A stretch of 64,000 nucleotides of DNA. Source: CALKXV01 sp964632495. GTDB taxonomy: Bacteria > Pseudomonadota > Alphaproteobacteria > Rhodobacterales > Rhodobacteraceae. Made by a program: the position numbers and the translations under genes. Location of the stretch: positions 62,001 to 126,000 of the forward strand of contig CAZWDS010000001.1 in NCBI GenBank assembly GCA_964632495.1, given 5' to 3'. Position 1 is the stretch's first letter. Each line of letters begins with the position of its first letter. This document shows positions 9,482-17,967 of the stretch, piece by piece. The notes below the pieces were generated by a model, which was given only the letters and a program-made list of their open reading frames with translations, was not told where the DNA came from and searched no databases.

Positions 9482-10813
9482 TCAATTCAGTTTTGCGGAC
9501 AGGGCATCGACAGCTTGCAAGGCCGCCTGTCGGTTTTGAGCATCAGTCAACCAACCAGACATAGCTTCTTTCGCTGCGTCAGGAAGAACAGATACTTCGG
9601 AAAGTGTCTCAGTAAGGTTGCCTTCGGATAGTAAGGCTTCGGCACGAGACAATACGGCATCGGCATCGTCACCGTCTTTTGGTTCAAGAGACCTTGCGTT
9701 TGTTTGCCGCTTCAGAAACGCCGAAAAGCGTTCACCGGTCGAGGCATCTTCAGCAACAGTTTGCGACGTCGCCAAAGCTGATCGTGCGGCCCCTGCAAAT
9801 CCTTGCTGCAAGGCGACCATTGTCGGGACACCTGTTTCGGCGTGCGTGGCCAGTTCCGGCGGGACGTCTTCAAACCCGGCAACCAGTTCATTGAAAGGTG
9901 CGCCAGCATCGACTGCAACTTTCAATTCGGCAAGAGTTGCCTGCATCACTGCAATCTCAGCGCGACGCGCCGCTTCTGCTTCAGTTGCTTCTGCAGCGGC
10001 GGCGGCCTCGACCTGAACAGCTTGCGCTGCTGCTGCTGCTTCGGCTTGAACCGCCTGCGCCTTTTCTTCGGCTGCAACAATACGTTCTTCGGCTTCGGCG
10101 ACCAGATTTTCGAGGTCTGCTTGAAAGACCGAAAGTTGCTCTGCTGCTTTGTCAGCCTGAGCCGCATTGGAATTGCCGTCATCTATCTCAAGCGCTGCAA
10201 CACGTTCGCGCAGGCTAGACAGTTCTTCGGTCAGAGCTGAAAGATCGGCAGACGCTTGAACGCTTGATTGGGACACTGTCTCGGTCAGGGTCGATACGGT
10301 ACCGGCAACATCCTGCACGCTTGTCTGCACTTCAGCGATCTGGGCCTCCAAGCCGGACGTGTCCGGAATTTCGGGCATCTTGGGAATTTCGGATCGCAAA
10401 GTCGCGATTTCAGCCGACAAACCTTCAAGTCCTGTCGCATTGCCTTCGATTGACTCTGTTAATTGCGCCACATCGTCTGATCGTCCGGACAAACCAGGAA
10501 TTAAAGACAGCGCTGCAAAGAAACCTAAGGCACCTGCCACAAGGCCGCCAAACAACATCGGCCAGATCGACGCTTTCTTCGGCGCGGGTTCGGCTGGGGG
10601 GAAAGATTCTGAAATCGCCTCAGAAGCATCCTCTTCAGGCAAATCGAAGTCACTTTCCGTCAAATCGTCGGTGACATCGACAGCCTCTCCTTCCAAGAGA
10701 ACAGGCTCATCCGGCAACGATTCGTTCACTTCATCGAGGATCTCATCATCGATGATATCTTCGATTTCTTCTTGTTTATCAGGCTTTTCCGAGGAATCTG
10801 GCGTTGAGGTCAC
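9482..10813 (-). CDS. Mitofilin/Mic60-like membrane protein
   Basis: 443 residues. An acidic cytosolic N-terminus of ~80 residues precedes a single hydrophobic segment (MLFGGLVAGALGFFAALSL, ~85-104). A long Ala/Glu/Gln-rich coiled coil follows (~130-300), and then a helical C-terminal region resembling the mitofilin signature. Alphaproteobacterial Mic60 has this architecture and is commonly found next to hemY, where it shapes intracytoplasmic or inner-membrane curvature and outer-membrane contacts. The start is GTG 10813 with AAAGG upstream; no ATG fits better. The coiled coil alone is non-specific, so the call rests on topology plus neighbours. Confidence 0.75.
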   Translation of the reverse strand: MTSTPDSSEKPDKQEEIEDIIDDEILDEVNESLPDEPVLLEGEAVDVTDDLTESDFDLPEEDASEAISESFPPAEPAPKKASIWPMLFGGLVAGALGFFAALSLIPGLSGRSDDVAQLTESIEGNATGLEGLSAEIATLRSEIPKMPEIPDTSGLEAQIAEVQTSVQDVAGTVSTLTETVSQSSVQASADLSALTEELSSLRERVAALEIDDGNSNAAQADKAAEQLSVFQADLENLVAEAEERIVAAEEKAQAVQAEAAAAAQAVQVEAAAAAEATEAEAARRAEIAVMQATLAELKVAVDAGAPFNELVAGFEDVPPELATHAETGVPTMVALQQGFAGAARSALATSQTVAEDASTGERFSAFLKRQTNARSLEPKDGDDADAVLSRAEALLSEGNLTETLSEVSVLPDAAKEAMSGWLTDAQNRQAALQAVDALSAKLN

Positions 10814-10896
10814 GCTGCTACCTTTTCTTACAAACTTGAGAATCTCTGAACTAAGTTGATTTTAAGGCTGGTTCCGGCAGGCAACAAGGTGACCGT

Positions 10897-11574
10897 TCAA
10901 AGTAGTTCGGTCACAAGGTCGCACATAGCGACTGCATCCGGTCTTTCTGCCACTTTGATTTCGGCTTTGATCGGCCAGGCTTTCGCCACAGCCGCACTCA
11001 TCGCCAGAACTGTCAAAGGTGCGTTTATAGGATACGCCCCAAGCAAGCTGGCACTGCGCGGCGAAAAGACAGGCGCGATCACGGGTTGAGAGCTTGCGAG
11101 CAAAGCCAATGCTTCGGACGAAAGCGGCTTTTCTATCTGATCGTAGATAACCGCATTCTTCGCGGGAATACCCTTGGTCGTGAGCGCTTCGGCAAGATCG
11201 ACACGCGCATGAACGCCACGCGCAACCAAGACAGGACTCGATAGCTCGTGCGCTCTGCTTAGAAACGCATCTGCCGTTTCGCCAAGACAGTTTGCAATAG
11301 CCCCGAAAGACGCGGCCAGTTCTGCCGTCGCCTCACCTACGGTCGCGACGTTCTTTCCTTTCAAGGCATCTGCCAGACAACGCACCGCGTTGGCCGAGGT
11401 CACAACAATGGTGCCCGAGTCACACAAATCTAACACGTCACCAACAGGTATAACCTTAAGAACAGGCGAGATGACAGCGGGGAACGGGCGATCCAGCCGG
11501 ACCCTGCAGTCCTCAAGAAAAGCTGTGGATTGAGCCAAAGGTCGGGTCAAAAGCAACGTCGGCCCTGTGATCAT
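10897..11574 (-). CDS. hemD: Uroporphyrinogen-III synthase
   Basis: 225 residues from ATG 11574, beginning MITGPTLLLTRPLAQS, the characteristic LLLTRP opening of HemD. IVVTSANAVRCL and PVIAPVFSPRSASLL are the other recognisable segments: the TSxNxV element and the second-domain SPRSA element. The enzyme cyclises hydroxymethylbilane to uroporphyrinogen III in the cytosol. It heads the minus-strand group with the Mic60-like gene and hemY. hemC, which often neighbours hemD, is not in the window. The gene is divergent from tsaD with 75 bases between the start codons, which must hold both promoters. Sequence similarity in this family is low, but the context is strong. Confidence 0.88.
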   Translation of the reverse strand: MITGPTLLLTRPLAQSTAFLEDCRVRLDRPFPAVISPVLKVIPVGDVLDLCDSGTIVVTSANAVRCLADALKGKNVATVGEATAELAASFGAIANCLGETADAFLSRAHELSSPVLVARGVHARVDLAEALTTKGIPAKNAVIYDQIEKPLSSEALALLASSQPVIAPVFSPRSASLLGAYPINAPLTVLAMSAAVAKAWPIKAEIKVAERPDAVAMCDLVTELL

Positions 11575-11649
11575 AACTTGGACGGCTTGCTTGTATGGCG
11601 CATAGCCCGGTGTTACCTGCGAGAGATCAACCACGCAACCCGCACACCC

Positions 11650-12729
11650 ATGACAAAGCTTTTCCTTGGCATCGAATCCAGCTGCGACGACACCGCAGCC
11701 GCCGTTGTGGGCGATGATCGAACAATCCTGTCGTCCGTCGTTGCTGACCAAAACGCTTTGCACCAAGCCTTCGGCGGCGTGGTACCCGAAATCGCTGCAA
11801 GGGCGCATGCCGAAAAACTAGACATCGCCGTCGAAACCGCCTTGCGCGACGGGAACGTCCGTTTGTCGGACATCCATGCCGTTGCCGTGACAGCAGGACC
11901 AGGCTTGATCGGCGGTGTCTTGTCGGGCGTGATGTGCGCCAAAGGTATTGCGACAGGAATCGGGAAACCTCTGCTTGGCATCAACCATCTTGCCGGCCAT
12001 GCGTTGACGCCGCGTCTGACGGATGGGTTGGATTTTCCTTATCTGATGCTTTTGGTGTCTGGCGGGCATTGCCAACTTCTGATCGTGGAAGGGCCCGACC
12101 ATTTTCATAGGCTAGGAGGCACGATCGACGATGCACCGGGCGAGGCATTCGACAAAACTGCGCGTGTTCTTGGCTTGCCGCAACCGGGCGGGCCTTCAGT
12201 TGAGAAAGAAGCTAAAAACGGCGATCCCAGTCGTTTCCGGTTTCCGCGCCCTCTTCTGGACCGCGCCGGGTGTGACATGAGCTTTTCGGGTTTGAAAACC
12301 GCGCTTATTCGCGAACGGGATACTCGTATCGCTGAAATGGGCGGGTTGACCCAAACAGATCGGGCCGACCTTTGCGCGGGTTTCCAAGCAGCGGTGGCAG
12401 ACGTGCTCTCAGAGAAAACCAACCGCGCACTTGATGTCTACTTGGAACGCATCCCAACAAAGCCAGTGCTTGCGGTGGCAGGTGGCGTCGCCGCAAACTC
12501 TGCCATCCGCGCTGGTTTAGAGACGGTTGCTAAAAATAGAAGTACCCAGTTTGTTGCACCTCCGCTTTCCCTTTGTACAGACAATGCCGCGATGATTGCG
12601 TGGGCGGGTGTCGAGCTGCATCGTATCGGCCATCCCGGCATGTCGCCGCTTGTGCCGCGACCGCGATGGCCACTTGATGATCGACAACCCGCTTTGCTGG
12701 GCGCAGGTAAGAAAGGGGCCAAAGCATGA
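11650..12729 (+). CDS. tsaD: tRNA N6-adenosine threonylcarbamoyltransferase TsaD
   Basis: 359 residues. The N-terminus KLFLGIESSCDDTAAA is the ASKHA phosphate-binding signature of Kae1/TsaD. NHLAGHALTPR supplies the metal-binding His113 and His117. LVSGGHCQL and VAGGVAANSAIR complete the family pattern. It transfers the threonylcarbamoyl group to A37 of ANN-decoding tRNAs in the cytosol, with TsaB and TsaE; a tsaE gene is present at 22.9 kb. ATG 11650 is used because the upstream extension lacks family similarity. It overlaps gpsA by ATGA. Confidence 0.97.
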   Translation: MTKLFLGIESSCDDTAAAVVGDDRTILSSVVADQNALHQAFGGVVPEIAARAHAEKLDIAVETALRDGNVRLSDIHAVAVTAGPGLIGGVLSGVMCAKGIATGIGKPLLGINHLAGHALTPRLTDGLDFPYLMLLVSGGHCQLLIVEGPDHFHRLGGTIDDAPGEAFDKTARVLGLPQPGGPSVEKEAKNGDPSRFRFPRPLLDRAGCDMSFSGLKTALIRERDTRIAEMGGLTQTDRADLCAGFQAAVADVLSEKTNRALDVYLERIPTKPVLAVAGGVAANSAIRAGLETVAKNRSTQFVAPPLSLCTDNAAMIAWAGVELHRIGHPGMSPLVPRPRWPLDDRQPALLGAGKKGAKA

Positions 12730-13685
12730 AGGTGTCAGTACTGGGTGCCGGTGCTTTTGGCACCGCTCTTGCCATTGCGCTGTCACGCGACGGCACCGCC
12801 GTCACGCTTTGGGGCCGCGATCAGGGTGACGTCGAAGCCATGCAGCGAAGCCAAACATCTGGTCAGAAATTACCGAATTTCCCGTTGCCCGAAAGTTTGA
12901 CTGTCACCACCGATGACGCGGCTTTTGACGCCGATGTCTGCCTGTTGACCGTGCCTGCGCAAAAGCTTGTGAAATTTGTGGTTAACAACCCAATTTCGAA
13001 AAGCGCCAAGTTAATCTCATGTGCCAAGGGCATAGACCGCAAGACCGGGCTTGGGCCAGTTGCCACTTTGAAAGCCCATTTCCCTGACACCACCGCCGCA
13101 GTTCTGACAGGGCCAAGTTTTGCCGTCGATATCGCGAAGGGTCTGCCGACGGCTCTTGTTCTTGCCAGCGCAAGGGACGAAGACGCGCAAAGTCTTCAGT
13201 CTATTTTAACTCGGCCAACACTTCGGCTTTATCGGACGACAGATGTCACCGGTGCGGAACTTGGCGGAGCCTTGAAGAACGTTGTCGCCTTAGCTGCAGG
13301 CATAACAATCGGCGCTGGTTTGGGTGACAGTGCGCGCGCCTCTGTCGTGGCCCGGGGTTTCGCGGAACTGAACCGCTTTTCAGAGGCGAAGGGCGCCAAA
13401 TCAGAGACCATTCAAGGTCTTTCGGGGCTTGGCGATCTGGTTCTGACGGCAACGTCGGAAAAATCACGCAACTACACAACGGGACTAGCGCTTGGCAAAG
13501 GGGAAACCCCAGACGACCATGCCACTGTAGAGGGCCTTGCAACCGCACCGACGATTTTGGACGAAGCACGCCGACTAAGCGTTGAAGTGCCTTTAATCGA
13601 AACCGTGGCACATGTCGTCAGCGGGCACCTTGGCATCGAACAAGCAATCGAAGCCTTGTTGTCACGACCTGTTGGAAAGGAGTGA
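12726..13685 (+). CDS. gpsA: Glycerol-3-phosphate dehydrogenase [NAD(P)+]
   Basis: 319 residues, the usual GpsA length. VLGAGAFGTALAIALSRDG (5-23) is the NAD(P)-binding turn, SCAKGID lies before the catalytic domain, and GGALKNVVALAAG contains the catalytic lysine. It reduces dihydroxyacetone phosphate to sn-glycerol 3-phosphate for phospholipid synthesis. The start overlaps the tsaD stop (ATGA at 12726-12729) and the EVE gene starts 4 bases after its stop. The three genes therefore form one translationally linked operon. Confidence 0.97.
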   Translation: MKVSVLGAGAFGTALAIALSRDGTAVTLWGRDQGDVEAMQRSQTSGQKLPNFPLPESLTVTTDDAAFDADVCLLTVPAQKLVKFVVNNPISKSAKLISCAKGIDRKTGLGPVATLKAHFPDTTAAVLTGPSFAVDIAKGLPTALVLASARDEDAQSLQSILTRPTLRLYRTTDVTGAELGGALKNVVALAAGITIGAGLGDSARASVVARGFAELNRFSEAKGAKSETIQGLSGLGDLVLTATSEKSRNYTTGLALGKGETPDDHATVEGLATAPTILDEARRLSVEVPLIETVAHVVSGHLGIEQAIEALLSRPVGKE

Positions 13686-13689
13686 GCAC

Positions 13690-14109
13690 ATGGCCTATTG
13701 GCTTTTCAAATCAGAACCTTCGAATTGGAGCTGGGACGATCAGATCGCCAAAGGCGAAAAAGGCGAGGAATGGGACGGTGTCCGAAACTATCAGGCGCGC
13801 AATATGATGCGTCAGATGAAGGTTGGGGATCGCGGGTTTTTCTACCACTCGCAAAAGGACAAAGAAATCGTCGGCATCGTCGAAGTTGTCGCTGCGGCCC
13901 ACCCCGACAGCACAACAGACGACGACCGGTGGGAATGCGTGGACATCAAGGCAATCGAACCCTTGAAGACGCCTGTGACCTTGGAACAAATCAAAGCCAC
14001 CCCGTCATTGGCCGACATGGTATTGGTCAACAACACACGACTTTCAGTCCAGCCGGTGACCGAAACGGAATGGACGATAATCTATAAAATGGGGAGTTTG
14101 CTTCCTTAA
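13690..14109 (+). CDS. EVE domain protein (YTH-like modified-base reader)
   Basis: 139 residues. It opens with AYWLFKSEPSNWSWDD, the standard EVE beginning, and contains WDGVRNYQARNMMRQMKVGD and FFYHSQKDKEIVGI. EVE domains share the PUA/YTH fold and are thought to bind modified cytosines or modified RNA; the cellular role in this group is unknown. ATG 13690 has GGAAAGGAG just upstream, overlapping the gpsA stop. This single-domain form occurs widely next to gpsA or tsaD in alphaproteobacteria, as I recall. Nothing here indicates a restriction context. Confidence 0.93.
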   Translation: MAYWLFKSEPSNWSWDDQIAKGEKGEEWDGVRNYQARNMMRQMKVGDRGFFYHSQKDKEIVGIVEVVAAAHPDSTTDDDRWECVDIKAIEPLKTPVTLEQIKATPSLADMVLVNNTRLSVQPVTETEWTIIYKMGSLLP

Positions 14110-14153
14110 GGACTGCAGGCTTGTAAGTGGATAAGTATGGCGCCGCATTTCGC

Positions 14154-14168
14154 GACGCCCAAGGCGTC
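14154..14168. terminator. Short symmetric hairpin between convergent EVE and DUF2853 genes
   Basis: GACGCC-CAA-GGCGTC forms a perfect six-pair stem with a three-base loop, and it touches the stop codon of the minus-strand gene. It sits between two convergent genes, a natural place for a shared terminator. Neither side has a run of T, so intrinsic termination is not demonstrated. Confidence 0.3.
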
Positions 14169-14508
14169 AGGAATAGACGCTTTCCTTACCAAAGTGTTTG
14201 GTCAGCATATAATAGACAACAGCACGGTATTTGTTTCGCTCGGACCGGCCATAGGTTTCGATGACGCTGTTGATCGCCTCCATAAGCTGCGGACTATCTG
14301 CCAAACCCAGTTTCTTGACCAAGAAGCTGTCTTTCACCGTCTCAAGCTCGGCTTTTTGCGATCCTGCAACTGTTGACGCATCAGCATTGTAGATTGACGG
14401 ACCGCACCCAATAGTGACCTTGGTCAACAGATCCATATCTGGCGTCACACCACATTTTTTCTGCAAATCCTCGGCATAAAGCGCGATTAGCTCGTCTCTC
14501 TTACCCAT
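14167..14508 (-). CDS. DUF2853 family small protein
   Basis: 113 residues starting MGKRDELIALYAEDLQ. Conserved stretches include CGVTPDMDLLTKVTIGCGPS, ETVKDSFLVKKLGL and NKYRAVVYYMLTKHFGKE, all as I recall for DUF2853, a small helical protein common in Rhodobacterales and Bacteroidetes. No signal peptide or membrane segment is present, so it is probably cytosolic. ATG 14508 is well placed behind GAGGAGAACGCT; an in-frame upstream start adds only ten unsupported residues. No function is known to me. It stands alone, convergent with the EVE gene and divergent from the glycerate kinase. Confidence 0.9.
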   Translation of the reverse strand: MGKRDELIALYAEDLQKKCGVTPDMDLLTKVTIGCGPSIYNADASTVAGSQKAELETVKDSFLVKKLGLADSPQLMEAINSVIETYGRSERNKYRAVVYYMLTKHFGKESVYS

Positions 14509-14644
14509 AGCGTTCTCCTCTCTCCTGAAGTTTTCCAAATGCTAGTCCAAGCGAGCATCCTTCGAAAAGGGGAAACACAAAGCAAAGGCGTCAAAATTTT
14601 ACATGGGCCTGTTCCTGAGCCGGACTTGGGATTAGAAAACAAAC

Positions 14645-15907
14645 ATGATTGATCCAACAGACCGTGCATTTCTGACGGCGCTTTTTGAAACCGCTGTCGC
14701 GGCCGCAGATCCTAAAAAAGCCCTAGCAGGCGTTTTGCCGGACAAACCAAAGGGTCGGACCATCGTTGTTGGGGCGGGTAAGGGCGCGGCTCAGATGGCG
14801 GCGGCCTTCGAAGATCTTTGGGGCGAGCCGGTCGAAGGTGTCGTTGTCACGCGTTACGGGTACGGCGGTCCGACAAAACACCTTCCGGTTCTGGAAGCCG
14901 CGCATCCTGTGCCCGACGAATCTGGAGTAAGCGCCACCGCTGCCGTGTTTAAAACTGTGTCCAACTTGTCCAAAGACGACCTTGTTGTCGCATTGATCTG
15001 CGGCGGCGGTTCTGCCTTGTTGCCTGCACCACCGGATGGCCTGGACCTTGCGGACGAGCAGGCTTTCAATAAAGCGCTTTTGACCTCTGGCGCACCGATT
15101 TCTGTCATGAACGCGCTTCGCAAACACATCAGCCTAGTGAAAGGTGGACGTCTTGCAATGGCCGCCAATCCTGCGCGCGTTGTGAGTTTGATTGTCTCTG
15201 ACGTGCCCGGAGACGACCCTGCTCAGGTGGCATCCGGGCCGACAGTGCCAGACGAATTGCGTTTGGCAGATGCGCTAGGACTGATTGATAGCTATCGCAT
15301 TGCCCTACCTTCCAAGATTGAGGCTTACCTAAGATCCGCCCCTGAAACCCCGCACCCAAGCGATCCGATCTTTGCGAATAACACCGTTCAGGTCGTCGCC
15401 TCCGCCGGGATGTCGCTTGCGGCTGCAGCCAAAGCAGCGCGCGAAAAGGGAATAACGCCAGTCATCCTGTCAGATGCGATCGAAGGAGAGGCCAGCGATG
15501 TCGGCAGTGTTCATGCCGCTATTGCGCGGGAAGTTCGACTGAGAAACCAACCATTTCAAACTCCCGTCGTGATCCTGTCGGGCGGGGAAACCACCGTCAC
15601 GGTACGCGATGAAGCCGGTCGCGGTGGCAGGAATTCAGAATTTCTGTTGTCCTTCGCCAAAGGCATCGAAGACTTGAATTTGACGGCTTTGGCTGCCGAT
15701 ACAGATGGCATAGATGGCTCGGAAGACAATGCGGGCGCTTTTGCTGATGGAACGTCACTTGCGCGGATGCGTCAGGTTGGACAAGATCCAGGTGGCCTTC
15801 TGTCTCGTCACGACGCTTGGACCGCGTTTGACGCTGTGGGTGACTTGTTTGTGCCGGGCCCGACCGGCACAAACGTGAACGACTTTCGCGCCATTTTGAT
15901 CCGCTAG
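14645..15907 (+). CDS. Glycerate 2-kinase (GckA/TtuD, DUF4147-MOFRL type)
   Basis: 420 residues. The N-terminal DUF4147 part contains VVGAGKGAAQMAAAFE (~40-55) and ICGGGSALLPAP. The C-terminal MOFRL part contains ILSGGETTVTV, GRGGRNSEFLLSFA and TDGIDGSEDNAGA. This family phosphorylates D-glycerate at C2 with ATP in glyoxylate, serine-cycle or tartrate use. Some members are labelled hydroxypyruvate reductase (TtuD), but the domain pair is the kinase type. Its stop lies 15 bases from the convergent ahcY stop. Nothing adjacent fixes the pathway. Confidence 0.92.
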   Translation: MIDPTDRAFLTALFETAVAAADPKKALAGVLPDKPKGRTIVVGAGKGAAQMAAAFEDLWGEPVEGVVVTRYGYGGPTKHLPVLEAAHPVPDESGVSATAAVFKTVSNLSKDDLVVALICGGGSALLPAPPDGLDLADEQAFNKALLTSGAPISVMNALRKHISLVKGGRLAMAANPARVVSLIVSDVPGDDPAQVASGPTVPDELRLADALGLIDSYRIALPSKIEAYLRSAPETPHPSDPIFANNTVQVVASAGMSLAAAAKAAREKGITPVILSDAIEGEASDVGSVHAAIAREVRLRNQPFQTPVVILSGGETTVTVRDEAGRGGRNSEFLLSFAKGIEDLNLTALAADTDGIDGSEDNAGAFADGTSLARMRQVGQDPGGLLSRHDAWTAFDAVGDLFVPGPTGTNVNDFRAILIR

Positions 15908-15922
15908 TTCGGATGAAACACC

Positions 15923-17311
15923 TTAGTAACGATAATGCTCTGGCTTAAAGGGGCCATCTGCCGGAACGCCGATATAGTCTGCTTGATCTTTGTCCAGTTT
16001 GCTAAGCTTTGCGCCCACACGGTCAAGATGCAGCATCGCAACCTTTTCATCCAAGTGCTTTGGCAGGATGTAGACTTCGTTTTTGTAAGCGTCACCGTTG
16101 TTGAAAAGCTCCATCTGAGCGAGCACCTGATTGGTAAAGCTGGCCGACATCACAAAGCTTGGATGGCCCGTCGCGTTGCCGAGGTTCAAAAGACGACCCT
16201 CTGACAACAAAATGATCCGATTGCCCGACGGCATTTCGATCATGTCGACCTGATCTTTAATGCTGGTCCACTTGTGGTTCTTAAGATTGGCGACCTGAAT
16301 TTCGTTGTCGAAGTGGCCAATATTGCCAACGATCGCCATGTCCTTCATTTCGCGCATATGCTCGATCCGAATGACGTCTTTATTGCCCGTGGTGGTGATG
16401 AAGATGTCGGCGTCCAGATTTTCTTCTAGCAGCACAACTTCGAAGCCGTCCATCGCCGCCTGCAGCGCGCAGATCGGATCGACTTCGGTGACTTTAACGC
16501 GCGCCCCAGCACCTTGAAGCGACGCGGCCGAGCCTTTGCCCACATCGCCGTATCCACAAACAACGGCAACCTTGCCGGCCATCATCGTATCCGTGGCGCG
16601 GCGAATGCCATCGACAAGGCTTTCGCGACACCCGTATTTATTGTCGAACTTCGACTTCGTGACGCTGTCGTTCACATTGATTGCTGGGAATGGCAGTTGG
16701 CCCTTCTTTTGAAGATCATACAGACGGTGTACGCCTGTGGTCGTTTCTTCGGACACACCCAGAATGTCGGCTTTGGTTTTAGTGAACCAGCCTGGGCTTT
16801 CCGCCATTCGCTTCTTGATCTGCGCGAAGATGGCTTCTTCTTCTTCCGAGGTAGGGACAGAGATCAGATCGGTTTCACCGGCTTCAACACGCGCACCCAA
16901 AAGAACGTAGAGCGTTGCGTCGCCGCCATCGTCTAGGATCAGGTTCGCCCCCTCGGGGAACATGAAAGACCGGTCTAGATAGTCCCAATGCTCAACCAAG
17001 CTTTGACCTTTCACAGCGAAAACCGGCGTTCCACCTGCCGCAATCGCAGCAGCCGCGTGATCTTGAGTCGAGAAGATGTTGCACGACGCCCAGCGGACGT
17101 CGGCGCCCAGTTCGTTCAGCGTTTCAATCAGTACTGCTGTTTGAATGGTCATGTGAAGCGAGCCGACAATCCGCGCACCCTTCAAAGGTTTCTTGTCTCC
17201 GAACTCCTCACGAAGCGCCATCAACCCCGGCATTTCAGTTTCCGCAATATCCAGTTCCTTGCGGCCGAAATCGGCTAGCGAAATATCTTTGACGACATAG
17301 TCTTGGGTCAT
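15923..17311 (-). CDS. ahcY: Adenosylhomocysteinase (S-adenosylhomocysteine hydrolase)
   Basis: 462 residues, the long bacterial form. The NAD-binding loop VVCGYGDVGKGSAASLQGAG and the active-site segments ASCNIFSTQDHAAAAI, INVNDSVTKSKFDNKYGCRE and GHFDNEIQV are intact, and the C-terminus ends in the family-typical HYRY. It hydrolyses S-adenosylhomocysteine to adenosine and homocysteine in the cytosol, relieving methyltransferase inhibition. ATG 17311 sits behind GAGAAGG; a GTG four codons upstream would swallow that site. In Rhodobacter, ahcY lies close to regA, and here it lies 1.2 kb from regA. Confidence 0.98.
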   Translation of the reverse strand: MTQDYVVKDISLADFGRKELDIAETEMPGLMALREEFGDKKPLKGARIVGSLHMTIQTAVLIETLNELGADVRWASCNIFSTQDHAAAAIAAGGTPVFAVKGQSLVEHWDYLDRSFMFPEGANLILDDGGDATLYVLLGARVEAGETDLISVPTSEEEEAIFAQIKKRMAESPGWFTKTKADILGVSEETTTGVHRLYDLQKKGQLPFPAINVNDSVTKSKFDNKYGCRESLVDGIRRATDTMMAGKVAVVCGYGDVGKGSAASLQGAGARVKVTEVDPICALQAAMDGFEVVLLEENLDADIFITTTGNKDVIRIEHMREMKDMAIVGNIGHFDNEIQVANLKNHKWTSIKDQVDMIEMPSGNRIILLSEGRLLNLGNATGHPSFVMSASFTNQVLAQMELFNNGDAYKNEVYILPKHLDEKVAMLHLDRVGAKLSKLDKDQADYIGVPADGPFKPEHYRY

Positions 17312-17377
17312 GACCTTCTCCACTCAACGGTGATTCTAGGTCACTTAGCACCCGCCTTTGGACCCGGCAACAAAGGT

Positions 17378-17671
17378 TTAGCCGGGAACTCCTGCGGGAA
17401 CCTTAAGGCCGTCGCGCCAATTCGTTCCAGTCGCCATAATGCAAGTGACGCCGTCCGAGCGTGTCATCAGAATTGTCCATGTGCCCTTTTCCTCAGACAG
17501 CCAGACTTCCAGAACGCTTTCCGCGTTTCGAAGTCCGCCGCCCGAAAAGGCTTCGCCATATGCCACCTCAAGTCGATCAACGACGGCATCGCGCGGCGCA
17601 CAGTTGCTTTGAGCGTGAACAAAAGTTGGGGCCAGCGCTATGGCTAAGGCCAGTGATTTAATCCAAGGCAT
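17378..17671 (-). CDS. Small exported protein of unknown function
   Basis: 97 residues. A clear signal peptide, MPWIKSLALAIALAPTFVHA, with a probable cut after AHA-type residues, leaves a ~75-residue mature domain with three cysteines. That domain contains VLEVWLSEEKGTWTILMTRSDG and VTCIMATGTNWRDG. ATG 17671 has a strong ribosome site (AAGGAGAG). I do not recognise a named family; similar small periplasmic proteins are frequent in roseobacters. It is 66 bases upstream of ahcY on the same strand and may be cotranscribed. Confidence 0.75.
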   Translation of the reverse strand: MPWIKSLALAIALAPTFVHAQSNCAPRDAVVDRLEVAYGEAFSGGGLRNAESVLEVWLSEEKGTWTILMTRSDGVTCIMATGTNWRDGLKVPAGVPG

Positions 17672-17967
17672 TGGTCTCTCCTTACTGCAACCTTTTTGGC
17701 TGCGTGATGGTCCGACCTCCCTTTGGCGCTTATTTCCTAGTTTTGTGCCTTTGTTTTCCTTGCAAACACGTCAACCAGTGCAGGCCATATTCTACCTTCC
17801 CTTTCACGCTATTGACGAACTATGCCGGAATAGCGTTCGGAATTCGGGCTTTTCATGCCGATTTTGTCCTGGCTTTAATTTGTCCCCGTCGCTTGGCACA
17901 AGATCTGGCCCTGTTTTTGAGAAACTGACCACTTGACCCTCAGCACCGGGCCAGATCAAAACGCCCC
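17672..17967. other. Divergent intergenic region with a 10-bp inverted repeat
   Basis: This 296-base gap separates the small exported protein from the HD hydrolase and must carry both promoters. No coding frame looks convincing. Its one distinct structure is a perfect inverted repeat: GATCTGGCCC at 17902-17911 and GGGCCAGATC at 17948-17957, with 36 bases between. The right arm ends 10 bases before the HD gene ATG. It could be an operator pair or a leader hairpin that hides the ribosome site. Confidence 0.55.

Noticed and set aside
14154..14168. Treating the GACGCC-CAA-GGCGTC hairpin as a further copy of the repeat family.
   Set aside because: It lacks the CCCCGAAGTATTTTC core and the second hairpin; only the convergent location is shared.
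17355..17376. CCTTTG-N10-CAAAGG inverted repeat between the small exported gene and ahcY, considered as a terminator or SAH riboswitch.
   Set aside because: The six-pair stem has no T run on the minus strand and the 66-base leader lacks the core sequence I associate with SAH or SAM riboswitches.
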